Positions 1 to 5,244 of a stretch of 5,382 nucleotides of DNA are shown in pieces (the first letter of the stretch is position 1; every line of letters begins with the position of its first letter). This DNA comes from Nanobdellati archaeon (GTDB lineage: Archaea > SpSt-1190). Made by a program: the position numbers and the translations under genes. The notes below the pieces were generated by a model that saw only the letters and a list, made by a program, of their open reading frames with translations, was not told where the DNA came from and searched no databases. The stretch lies in contig WAMX01000046.1 of assembly GCA_015522095.1 (NCBI GenBank), forward strand, positions 1 to 5,382, in the 5' to 3' direction.

Positions 1-36
1 GAATATATATTTTGGTGCCAACAGTTATTTTAAGTG
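1..36. promoter_or_regulatory. AT-rich region downstream of smc with TATA-like tract
   Basis: The 36 bases after the smc stop hold no gene. On the minus strand the end reads CCAAAATATATATTC, which resembles a BRE/TATA box for a gene beyond the window edge; a short inverted repeat TTGG-TG-CCAA (12-21) sits beside it. No pyrimidine-rich terminator run is seen on the minus strand. The tract is too near the edge to test its distance to a start codon. Confidence 0.3.
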
Positions 37-3000
37 TCATCCGTTTTCCGTGGCAATCCAGCTCTCGGCTTCCTTCAGCACCTTGTCCTTCGGGAGGCCG
101 AGTATGCGGCTCGAGCCGCCCGAGATGTAGACGCCTATTATCTGGTCGGACTCGCGCACCACGACATCATTGTGGGTGATTATGATTATCTGGGCATCCT
201 CGCTCATCTTCCTGAGCATGCGCACAAGCTTCTCGCTGTTGTCCTTGTCAAGCGCCGCCTCAATCTCATCAAAGACATAGAAGGGCGAGGGCTTGACCTC
301 CTGTATGGCGAATATGAGCGCGATGGCTGCCAGCGTTTTCTGCCCGCCAGAGAGTGCTTCCGTTGGCAGCTCGCGGCCGTGGACAATTGTGCGGATACTG
401 ACGCCGGACTCAAATATCTCCTCGCCATCAATCTCAAGCCAGCTCTCTCCATTCATGACCTCCGAGAAGACGCGCTTGAAGCTTTCGTTTATGCGGGAGA
501 ACGTATCCATAAAGACCTGCCGCTTCTGCTGCTCAATCTCATCCATCATCTTCAGTATTGCCTCCTTCTCCTCGCGCAGCTTCTCAAGGCGGTCGGTTAT
601 GTCCTCCATGAGTTTGCTGATTTCCTCAAACTCCTCCACGGCACGGAAGTTCAGCTCCCCCAGCTTTGAAAGCTCCCGCGACACCTCGGAAAGTACCTGC
701 CGGGGGTTGTCAACGGGCTCGACCCCCTGCGGAAGGCTCTCCTTCAGGGAATTTAGCCGCTCCTGAGTGTCGCGAACCCGCTCGTCAATGACCTTTATGT
801 CCGCACCCAGCTGGTAAATCCGGTTCTGGAGCGCCTTCAGCCCGTCCTCAAGCTTCGATTTCTCCGCCAGCTCCCCCTTCAGCCGGTCCTCTATCTCGGC
901 TATCTTCCCCTCAAGGGCTTCAACCTCCCCCTTTACCTTCTTCCGGATGTCCGCGAATCCTGCAAGCCGCTTCTCAAGCTCGGCCTGCGAAGACACAAGC
1001 TCCTTCTTCAGCTTCCGGTAGTTCTCAAGGTCCGGCTCAAGCAGGTTCTGGATGGTGTCTTCCGCACTCCTGATGGCGGACTCGAGCCGCATCTTCTCCG
1101 ATTCAAGCCGCAGGAGCTTCTCCGTGAGCTCGCTGACCTTCTTCTCCCCCGTGAATTTCGGCTCCTTGAGCTCGCCGAACTCGAGAAGCTTTCGGTTGAG
1201 GGCCTTCAGCTTCTCCTCCACGGCATTCATCTGCTTCTTCCGCCCTGAAAGCTCCCTGCGCAGGGATGACAGCCGCTCCGAGGTGTCCCTGAGCCGCAGT
1301 GAGTCAAACTTCCGGGACAGCTCCGCCTTCACGGTGGAAAGCCGCCCCGTCAGGGCATCTCGCTCGGACTCAAGCTTCTCAATCTCCTGCCGGAGCGCCC
1401 GCAGCTTCTCGCTCCGCTCGGACTCCTCCTGGAACTCATAAGGAGTCAGCTTCCCAACAACCTTTCCCACCTTCGGGAGCTCCCCGGCATCAACGGACCC
1501 CTCAATGATGTGTGCCCAACCCGCCTCAAGCTCGGGGTGCTCGCCCTCCGGCACGACCACCGAGAACGCAAAGGGCAGGACCCCTGTCGGATCATCAACA
1601 AGCTCCCCGAGGAGCCGGTAGCCCTTCTTGCGCAGCTCCCGCACCCCGGGAGGCATCCCGGACGAGTGGATGAGCTCCTTCTCCTCCCTGCGGAGGGAGG
1701 ACAGCCTGCCCGTGAGCTCCTTGAGTTGCTTCTCCAGCTGGACCTGCTCGCGTTCAAGGGACTTCTGCCGCTCCATGAACCGAACCCGCTCCGCCTCGAT
1801 CGAGAGCTTCTTCTGCTCTTCGGACTTCAGCTGCGCCTCAAGCCCGCGGATTATGCCCTCAAGGGAGGAGCGTTCCACTGAAAGCTCGCGCACCTTCAGG
1901 GCCAGCTCATCCTTCTGCGCCTTCAGCCTGCGATACTCCTGCAGCTTGAGCTCATAGGCCTGCTTGAGCTCGGACATCCTGGCAACAAGCCCGTCCTTCT
2001 CCTTCCTGAGTGACAGGAGCTCCCGCTCGAGGTCGTTGAGCTGCTTCCGGTCCCGCTCGACATCGGCCATCAGCGAGCGCTTCCTGCGCTCAATTCCCTC
2101 AATCTGGGAATCCACGGAACCTATCCGCTTCTTCAGGGAGTCAAGTGCTTCCCTCTCCCTTGCCTCGTCCGAATCGACCTTCTGCAGGGCCATGCGGGCG
2201 CGCTCAAGCTCCGTCATCAGCTCAATCTTCTTCTGCATCCCCTCGCGCTCGAGCCGGGAGGTCAGGGACTCGAGCTTTGAAAGGAGCTCCTCCTTCTCGC
2301 CCTCAAGCCGCTCAATCTGGGCCTGCTTCTTCTCCTTCTCCTCGCCAAGACGCGCAATCTTTTCCTCCATTGCCCTGAGCTCCTCAAGCTGGAGGCCAAA
2401 GCGGGCACGCTCCTGCAGGGACTTCAGTTCCCGGAAGCGGAAGACCTTCTCCCTCTCAAGCTTGAGCCTGTTGTACATGCGCAGCCGCTCGTTGTGCACC
2501 GCCTCAACCTGTGAGAGCCGGGACTCCACACCTTCAAGGTCCGTCATTGCCCTCTGCTTCTTCTTCTCGTAGAGCTCAATCCCCGCCACGACCTCAATGA
2601 GCTCGCGCCGCTGGACGGGGGTCATGTTCACAAACCGCGTTATGTCACCCTGCCGGACAATATTGTGACCGTCGGGGTAAATGTTTATGGAGGCAAGCGC
2701 GTCGAGTATGGCAAGCCGGGTGGAGCGGGAACCATTGAGGCGGTAGATGCTCGTGCCGTTGCTCAGGAGCTTTCGGCTTATCCGGAGCGTTCCGCCCTCA
2801 AAGCTGTCGGAGGCAATAACGAGCTCAACCTCCGCGCTCGATGCCACCTTCGTCTTTCCCTTGTAGATGAGGTTCTGCGCGCCTTTGGAGCGAAGGGAGG
2901 AGAAGCTCAGGCTTCCCATAACGAAGCTGAGAGCATCCATTATGTTGCTCTTCCCCGAACCATTCGGGCCCACGATGGCGGTTATGCCCGGATCAAAGGC

Positions 3001-3072
3001 AAGGGTCACCCTCTTTCCGAAGGACTTGAACCCCGCCACCGTAAGGCGGTCAATCCGCGAGCCATTTTTCAT
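37..3072 (-). CDS. smc: SMC chromosome segregation/condensation ATPase with a shortened hinge
   Basis: SMC proteins form ATP-driven dimeric rings that organise and segregate the chromosome. Numbering below is from the upstream GTG at 3081 (1014 aa). The N-terminal head has Walker A GPNGSGKS (38-45) and a Q-loop glutamine (Q144 in VRQGD). The C-terminal head has signature LSGGQKT (910-916), Walker B FYVFDE (934-939) with catalytic E939, a D-loop (ALDKD) and switch His970. Between them lie two Glu/Lys/Arg/Leu-rich coiled coils (about 170-470 and 555-855) flanking a non-coil segment (about 476-550). That hinge is unusually short and lacks the usual GRxTFLPL-like and C-terminal GxxTGG-like motifs. 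There is no cysteine, so it is not a Rad50 zinc hook. I prefer ATG 3072 (1011 aa). GTG 3081 is in frame, but GGAGG (3085-3089) sits only 3 nt from it, versus 12 nt from the ATG; a GAGG 3 nt before the ATG is also present. The start overlaps cutA. No scpA or scpB is visible in the window. The family call is near certain; the start is not. Confidence 0.96.
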   Translation of the reverse strand: MKNGSRIDRLTVAGFKSFGKRVTLAFDPGITAIVGPNGSGKSNIMDALSFVMGSLSFSSLRSKGAQNLIYKGKTKVASSAEVELVIASDSFEGGTLRISRKLLSNGTSIYRLNGSRSTRLAILDALASINIYPDGHNIVRQGDITRFVNMTPVQRRELIEVVAGIELYEKKKQRAMTDLEGVESRLSQVEAVHNERLRMYNRLKLEREKVFRFRELKSLQERARFGLQLEELRAMEEKIARLGEEKEKKQAQIERLEGEKEELLSKLESLTSRLEREGMQKKIELMTELERARMALQKVDSDEAREREALDSLKKRIGSVDSQIEGIERRKRSLMADVERDRKQLNDLERELLSLRKEKDGLVARMSELKQAYELKLQEYRRLKAQKDELALKVRELSVERSSLEGIIRGLEAQLKSEEQKKLSIEAERVRFMERQKSLEREQVQLEKQLKELTGRLSSLRREEKELIHSSGMPPGVRELRKKGYRLLGELVDDPTGVLPFAFSVVVPEGEHPELEAGWAHIIEGSVDAGELPKVGKVVGKLTPYEFQEESERSEKLRALRQEIEKLESERDALTGRLSTVKAELSRKFDSLRLRDTSERLSSLRRELSGRKKQMNAVEEKLKALNRKLLEFGELKEPKFTGEKKVSELTEKLLRLESEKMRLESAIRSAEDTIQNLLEPDLENYRKLKKELVSSQAELEKRLAGFADIRKKVKGEVEALEGKIAEIEDRLKGELAEKSKLEDGLKALQNRIYQLGADIKVIDERVRDTQERLNSLKESLPQGVEPVDNPRQVLSEVSRELSKLGELNFRAVEEFEEISKLMEDITDRLEKLREEKEAILKMMDEIEQQKRQVFMDTFSRINESFKRVFSEVMNGESWLEIDGEEIFESGVSIRTIVHGRELPTEALSGGQKTLAAIALIFAIQEVKPSPFYVFDEIEAALDKDNSEKLVRMLRKMSEDAQIIIITHNDVVVRESDQIIGVYISGGSSRILGLPKDKVLKEAESWIATENG

Positions 3073-3334
3073 AATCCTCACTCGCCTCCGCTTTGAGCTT
3101 TATTATGGCGGGCAGCTCGTAGGGATGGAGCTCCCGTGCAAGCCGCTCAAACTTTTCAGGTGTTGCTGTTTTTGCAATCAGCAGGGTCTCCCTTTCGGAT
3201 TCAAGCCTGCCCTTCCACACATACAGGGACCGGCCGGGCACGAGGTTTATGCACCTGCACACGCCCGCCTCAAGGAGTTTTCTCGCCAGGGCCTCCGCCT
3301 CCGCATCGGGAACGGGGACATAGAAAAGCCACAT
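3050..3334 (-). CDS. cutA: CutA-family (CutA1) divalent-ion tolerance protein
   Basis: The 94-residue product matches the small trimeric, ferredoxin-like CutA1 family, linked in bacteria to divalent metal tolerance; its role in archaea is unsettled. Visible family hallmarks are Cys26 and Cys28 followed by INLVPG (29-34), SLYVWKG (36-42), a conserved Glu before LLIAKT (51-56), HPYELP (70-75) with the His implicated in metal binding, and a C-terminal YxxWL (88-92). Length is close to the usual 100-110 residues. It is cytosolic, with no signal peptide or membrane segment. The ATG at 3334 follows the upstream stop by 24 nt and has no Shine-Dalgarno site, but a TATA-like tract lies about 28 nt upstream. 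Its 3' end overlaps the smc start by 23 nt (or 32 nt with the GTG start), so smc translation is probably coupled to it. No metal-transport gene is nearby, so the context does not support a specific metal role. Confidence 0.93.
   Translation of the reverse strand: MWLFYVPVPDAEAEALARKLLEAGVCRCINLVPGRSLYVWKGRLESERETLLIAKTATPEKFERLARELHPYELPAIIKLKAEASEDYEKWLAD
3085..3089 (-). promoter_or_regulatory. Ribosome binding site of smc, ambiguous between two starts
   Basis: GGAGG on the minus strand lies 3 nt before an in-frame GTG (3081) and 12 nt before an ATG (3072). Neither spacing is ideal. A second GAGG (3076-3079) lies 3 nt before the ATG. The choice changes the protein by only three residues. 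Confidence 0.55.
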
Positions 3335-3358
3335 AAGAGCAACCCGCGCGCGCAGTAG

Positions 3359-3370
3359 TTATTTTTTGTG
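3359..3370 (-). promoter_or_regulatory. Weak candidate TATA element upstream of cutA
   Basis: The minus strand reads CACAAAAAATAA over the last Lys-Lys-stop codons of the 81-aa gene. The AT-rich core is centred about 28 nt before the cutA ATG, which has no Shine-Dalgarno site. Lys codons are A-rich anyway, so this could be coincidence. Confidence 0.25.
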
Positions 3371-3604
3371 GTCTATCTTCACTATGCGCCATATATTCTC
3401 AAGCACCTTCTTCTTTGCCTTCTCCAGCTCGAGGCCATCGTCCACATATCCCCCCACATAGGTGGTGCGTCTGGAGCCGCGGAGAATCTCCGCATAAACC
3501 CTGTCCCCTGCAACCATAAGGGTTAGCTTGAATCCGGGAAACTTCAGCACAACCGTGCCATCGGGCGTCTCGGACAGGCTACCCTCTGAAAATACGAGTG
3601 ACAT
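3359..3604 (-). CDS. Small conserved-looking protein of unknown function (81 aa)
   Basis: I do not recognise this 81-residue protein. It has no signal peptide, membrane segment or cysteine. The first 50 or so residues alternate hydrophobic and polar positions with turn-forming Gly/Asp/Pro (TVVLKFPGFKLTLMV, then VYAEIL and TYVGGYV), suggesting a small beta sheet. Residues 57-75 (starting LELEKAKKKVLENIW) look like one amphipathic helix, and the tail is basic (DHKK). ATG 3604 is the natural start: it lies 3 nt after the preceding stop with only a weak GTGAG upstream, and a TATA-like box is centred about 23 nt away. It may therefore be the first gene of a unit that also carries cutA and smc. It is judged real from its position, tight spacing, codon use like its neighbours and protein-like composition. 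It could be a small nucleic-acid-binding or adaptor protein, but nothing in the sequence shows that. Confidence 0.72.
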   Translation of the reverse strand: MSLVFSEGSLSETPDGTVVLKFPGFKLTLMVAGDRVYAEILRGSRRTTYVGGYVDDGLELEKAKKKVLENIWRIVKIDHKK

Positions 3605-3607
3605 AGC

Positions 3608-3895
3608 TCACTCAGGAGCGGAGTATATTAATTCTTTTACCCTGCCATTGACAATGGCAAGCCTCCGAACGCCGTATCCGCCCTGCACGGGAAGCAGGCA
3701 GTCGCCCACCACGTGGTCAGGGGTGCAGTTGAGGAGGCGGAGGTTGGAGTCATCTATCGCCAGTGACGAGTTGCCTTCAACCTGAATTGCAAGCCGTGAG
3801 GAGGTAATGAGGTCACGGGAAAAGAAGTGGAAGGCAAAGAGCAGCATCCCCATCAGGTAGGGGTAAACCAGAAGCTCGAAAAGCTGTCCCCTCAT
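3608..3895 (-). CDS. Third pilin-like membrane-anchored protein (95 aa), divergent class III signal
   Basis: A 95-residue protein beginning MRGQLFELLVY, with a short basic head and a hydrophobic stretch to about residue 25, followed by a soluble domain of about 70 residues with two cysteines (57 and 66) that could pair outside the cell. The RGQ start matches the prepilin peptidase site of the neighbouring class III pilin (KGQ), but the conserved acidic residue falls at +4 rather than +5 and the SxEF pattern is lost (QLFELL). I infer a minor pilin or pseudopilin-like partner; a simple membrane-anchored lipid-facing protein is possible. The ATG at 3895 is chosen over the longer in-frame opening to 4015 because GAGGTG (3901-3906) sits 5 nt upstream, the start follows the previous stop by one base (TGA-G-ATG), and the upstream extension is low-complexity antipeptide of the neighbouring gene. 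A gap of 3 nt precedes the next gene. Confidence 0.78.
   Translation of the reverse strand: MRGQLFELLVYPYLMGMLLFAFHFFSRDLITSSRLAIQVEGNSSLAIDDSNLRLLNCTPDHVVGDCLLPVQGGYGVRRLAIVNGRVKELIYSAPE
3624..3638 (-). promoter_or_regulatory. Candidate internal TATA promoter upstream of the 81-aa gene
   Basis: On the minus strand, AAAAGAATTAATATA has a purine/A-rich BRE-like part and a TTAATATA TATA-like core centred about 23 nt upstream of the ATG at 3604. It falls within the last codons of the third pilin-like gene. If active it would let the small protein, cutA and smc be transcribed separately from the pilin genes. Confidence 0.42.
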
Positions 3896-3896
3896 C

Positions 3897-4184
3897 TCAC
3901 CACCTCGGATAAGTTTTGTATGTGTATGTGTCGGTCGCGGGGTCATAGGGGATGCCCAGCTTCTCAGGGGGGACATTTGGGAAGTCGGAGAACTCAAAGG
4001 GAGAGCCGTATGCAATCATGCCGCGGACCATTGAGCGGGCAGCCCTCACCCGGAGGGACTCGTTGAGCTCTGCCAGACGGGCCTCCGAGAGGGCAACATA
4101 TTGCCGCGCATCGGCGTAGAGGAAGGTGAAGAGCCAGAGCAGGAGGAAGAGGGAAATCAGGAACTCAACAGACTTCAACTTCAA
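3897..4184 (-). CDS. Second pilin-like membrane-anchored protein (95 aa), SVEFL signal without the Gly-Gln site
   Basis: With the TTG at 4184 as start the product is 95 residues beginning MKLKSVEFLISLFLLLWLF. It keeps the SVEFL block of the neighbouring class III pilin, so the glutamate can sit at +5, but the Gly-Gln cleavage pair is replaced by Lys-Leu. One hydrophobic helix (about 8-23) is followed by an amphipathic segment (about 28-56, ALSEARLAELNESL and on), then a Pro/Tyr/Asp-rich tail ending TYPRW. There is no cysteine. That layout is like the extended N-terminal helix of type IV pilins. An in-frame TTG at 4205 would give 102 residues, but GGAGG at 4190-4194 is 5 nt from the 4184 TTG, and the resulting N-terminus aligns with the first pilin. 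The TTG at 4178 is a further alternative. The gene overlaps the previous one by 20 nt, so it is probably translationally coupled. A minor pilin is the best inference. Confidence 0.75.
   Translation of the reverse strand: MKLKSVEFLISLFLLLWLFTFLYADARQYVALSEARLAELNESLRVRAARSMVRGMIAYGSPFEFSDFPNVPPEKLGIPYDPATDTYTYKTYPRW
3901..3906 (-). promoter_or_regulatory. Ribosome binding site deciding the ATG start of the third pilin-like gene
   Basis: GAGGTG on the minus strand, 5 nt before the ATG at 3895, lying in the last codons of the second pilin-like gene. It selects this ATG against upstream in-frame starts that would overlap the previous gene by more than 100 nt. Confidence 0.75.
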
Positions 4185-4536
4185 CACCCCCTCCCGTGCT
4201 CTCAATGGAAAGGCACTCCTCGCCGGTGATATTGACGGGCTGGCAGGTTGCGGGAACCGAGCGGCTCGCCGAGGTTGGCGATTCGATGGACAGCTCGCCG
4301 GGACAGGAAATGGAAAGCCACCTGCCCGGGAAGGGCCTGACGGGGAGCCTCAGCTCCGTTCCCTCGGGGCGGGCGGCTATGAATTCCGCCCACATTTCAA
4401 CCGTCTTTACCGCCCTGCGGTCAACCGCCTTCTGCAGTGAACCCCTGACGGACGAGAAGAGCGTGAAGACAACTGAGATGTATGAAACGAGGAGAAGTGT
4501 CACAACCAGGAACTCAACACTGAGCTGCCCCTTCAA
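4165..4536 (-). CDS. Archaeal class III signal peptide prepilin (type IV pilin-like protein)
   Basis: The N-terminus MKGQLSVEFLV followed by a hydrophobic helix (to about residue 27) is the classic archaeal class III prepilin signal, K-G-Q-x-S-x-E-F, cut between Gly3 and Gln4 by an EppA/FlaK-type prepilin peptidase in families studied in methanogens (Pfam Class_IIIsignal). The mature protein would start QLSVEF with Glu at +5, needed for subunit packing. After the helix come a basic region (about 31-44) and an extracellular domain rich in Ser/Thr/Pro/Val with four cysteines (78, 98, 108, 123), enough for two disulfides. At 123 residues it is in the usual range for minor pilins. The start is TTG, supported by GAGGGG (4543-4548) with 6 nt spacing and by the signal motif beginning exactly there. 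It overlaps the regulator stop by 4 nt (TTGA), indicating translational coupling. The peptidase and assembly ATPase are not in the window. Confidence 0.88.
   Translation of the reverse strand: MKGQLSVEFLVVTLLLVSYISVVFTLFSSVRGSLQKAVDRRAVKTVEMWAEFIAARPEGTELRLPVRPFPGRWLSISCPGELSIESPTSASRSVPATCQPVNITGEECLSIESTGGGVEVEVC
4185..4195 (-). promoter_or_regulatory. Ribosome binding site deciding the TTG start of the second pilin-like gene
   Basis: GGGAGGGGGTG on the minus strand, with GGAGG 5 nt before the TTG at 4184. It lies inside the Gly-rich end of the preceding pilin gene (STGGGVEV). It favours the 95-aa form over the 102-aa form starting at 4205; a TTG at 4178 is also within reach. Confidence 0.65.
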
Positions 4537-5237
4537 TCAAGTCCCCTCAAGTTCTCCACAAGCTTTTCCACCGACTCCGCGTGCGACAGCACGAGGGGGA
4601 TGCGCTCGCGCTTGGCAAGCTCTATCCCCAGCGGGTCCGGCTCGACATGCTCCCCGTGCAGCACCACTATTGCTGGCTTGAGACTCGTGAGCTTGATGGC
4701 AATCATGGGGCTCCTTCCGCGGCGGACGTGGGTGAACACAAGCGCCCGCTGGGTGGTGGAGCCATAAATCTGGGCGAGCTCCACGGGGCTGAGCTCCACA
4801 ATCGCCTTGACGCTGTCCACGACCGTGTAACCATAGACACTGTTGTCCATGTTCTTCTCGCCGACCAGAAACTCTCCCTCAACGGCCTTCAGAACATCCT
4901 TTATCTTGCGCGGCTCCGTGAACTCCTTTATGGCGAGGATTGCCTCAAAGAACTTGCTCCCCTCAAGGAGCTTGGTGTATTCCTGAATCACGCCGCCGCC
5001 CCGTTCCTGGTCAATCTCAATGAGGGCATCAACTATGCGTGCCACAAGCCGCGTGCCCGGCGACTTCCTGCGCCCGGACTCATAATCGGAAATCACGGAA
5101 GAGCTGATTTTGAGCTTCCGGGAGATGTCCTTCTGGGAAACCCCAAATATCTCCCTCCACTTCCGTATCATCCCGCCCGGGTTCTCGGAGAGCGCAATCT
5201 CGCCGGCAATCCGGACGGCAAGCTTCGAAGTATCCAC
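4533..5237 (-). CDS. XRE-type helix-turn-helix transcriptional regulator (archaeal COG1709-like)
   Basis: A 234-residue, probably cytosolic DNA-binding regulator. Residues about 20-75 form a Cro/C1-type helix-turn-helix: IRKWREIFGVSQKDISRKL gives the first two helices and SSSVISDYESGRR (45-57) the recognition helix and its characteristic end. The AGEIALSENPG leader (11-21) and the ALIEIDQERGGG segment (71-82) are familiar from the archaeal regulator family COG1709. The C-terminal domain (about 90-234) is alpha/beta, with VFTHVRRGRSP, AIVVLHG and a final IELAKRERIPLVLSHA stretch, and may sense a ligand or protein; its signal is unknown. GTG 5237 is the only reasonable in-frame start; it lacks a usable Shine-Dalgarno site but has a TATA-like box about 24 nt upstream, suggesting a leaderless mRNA. 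Because it overlaps the first pilin gene by 4 nt, it could control the pilin cassette or itself, but no operator is visible. Family assignment is from memory, not a search. Confidence 0.88.
   Translation of the reverse strand: MDTSKLAVRIAGEIALSENPGGMIRKWREIFGVSQKDISRKLKISSSVISDYESGRRKSPGTRLVARIVDALIEIDQERGGGVIQEYTKLLEGSKFFEAILAIKEFTEPRKIKDVLKAVEGEFLVGEKNMDNSVYGYTVVDSVKAIVELSPVELAQIYGSTTQRALVFTHVRRGRSPMIAIKLTSLKPAIVVLHGEHVEPDPLGIELAKRERIPLVLSHAESVEKLVENLRGLD
4543..4548 (-). promoter_or_regulatory. Ribosome binding site deciding the TTG start of the class III pilin
   Basis: GAGGGG on the minus strand lies 6 nt before the TTG at 4536, inside the last codons of the regulator. It supports a non-ATG start that otherwise might be missed. 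Confidence 0.7.
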
Positions 5238-5244
5238 CTCGACA

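Noticed and set aside
1..36. Transcription terminator after smc
   Set aside because: On the transcribed strand there is no U-run after the stop, and the only inverted repeat has four-base arms; the AT tract fits a promoter for the next gene better.
34..669. Long plus-strand open frame (211 codons) opposite the smc 3' end
   Set aside because: It is antisense to the conserved SMC C-terminal head, and its translation is Leu/His/Arg-rich with no recognisable motif; high-GC coding strands commonly leave such open frames.
1964..2572. Ser/Arg/Phe-rich plus-strand open frame of 202 codons
   Set aside because: The composition is the antisense reading of Glu/Lys/Leu coiled-coil codons of smc, not a real protein.
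37..3072. Rad50-type identity for the large coiled-coil ATPase
   Set aside because: There is no CxxC zinc hook, indeed no cysteine at all, and the head motifs (FKSFG, LSGGQKT, FYVFDEIEAALD) are SMC-type; no Mre11 gene is adjacent.
3608..4015. Longer version of the third pilin-like gene starting at 4015
   Set aside because: The added 40 residues overlap the neighbouring gene out of frame and are Thr/Pro/Ser-rich, while the ATG at 3895 has a GAGGTG site at 5 nt and abuts the preceding stop.
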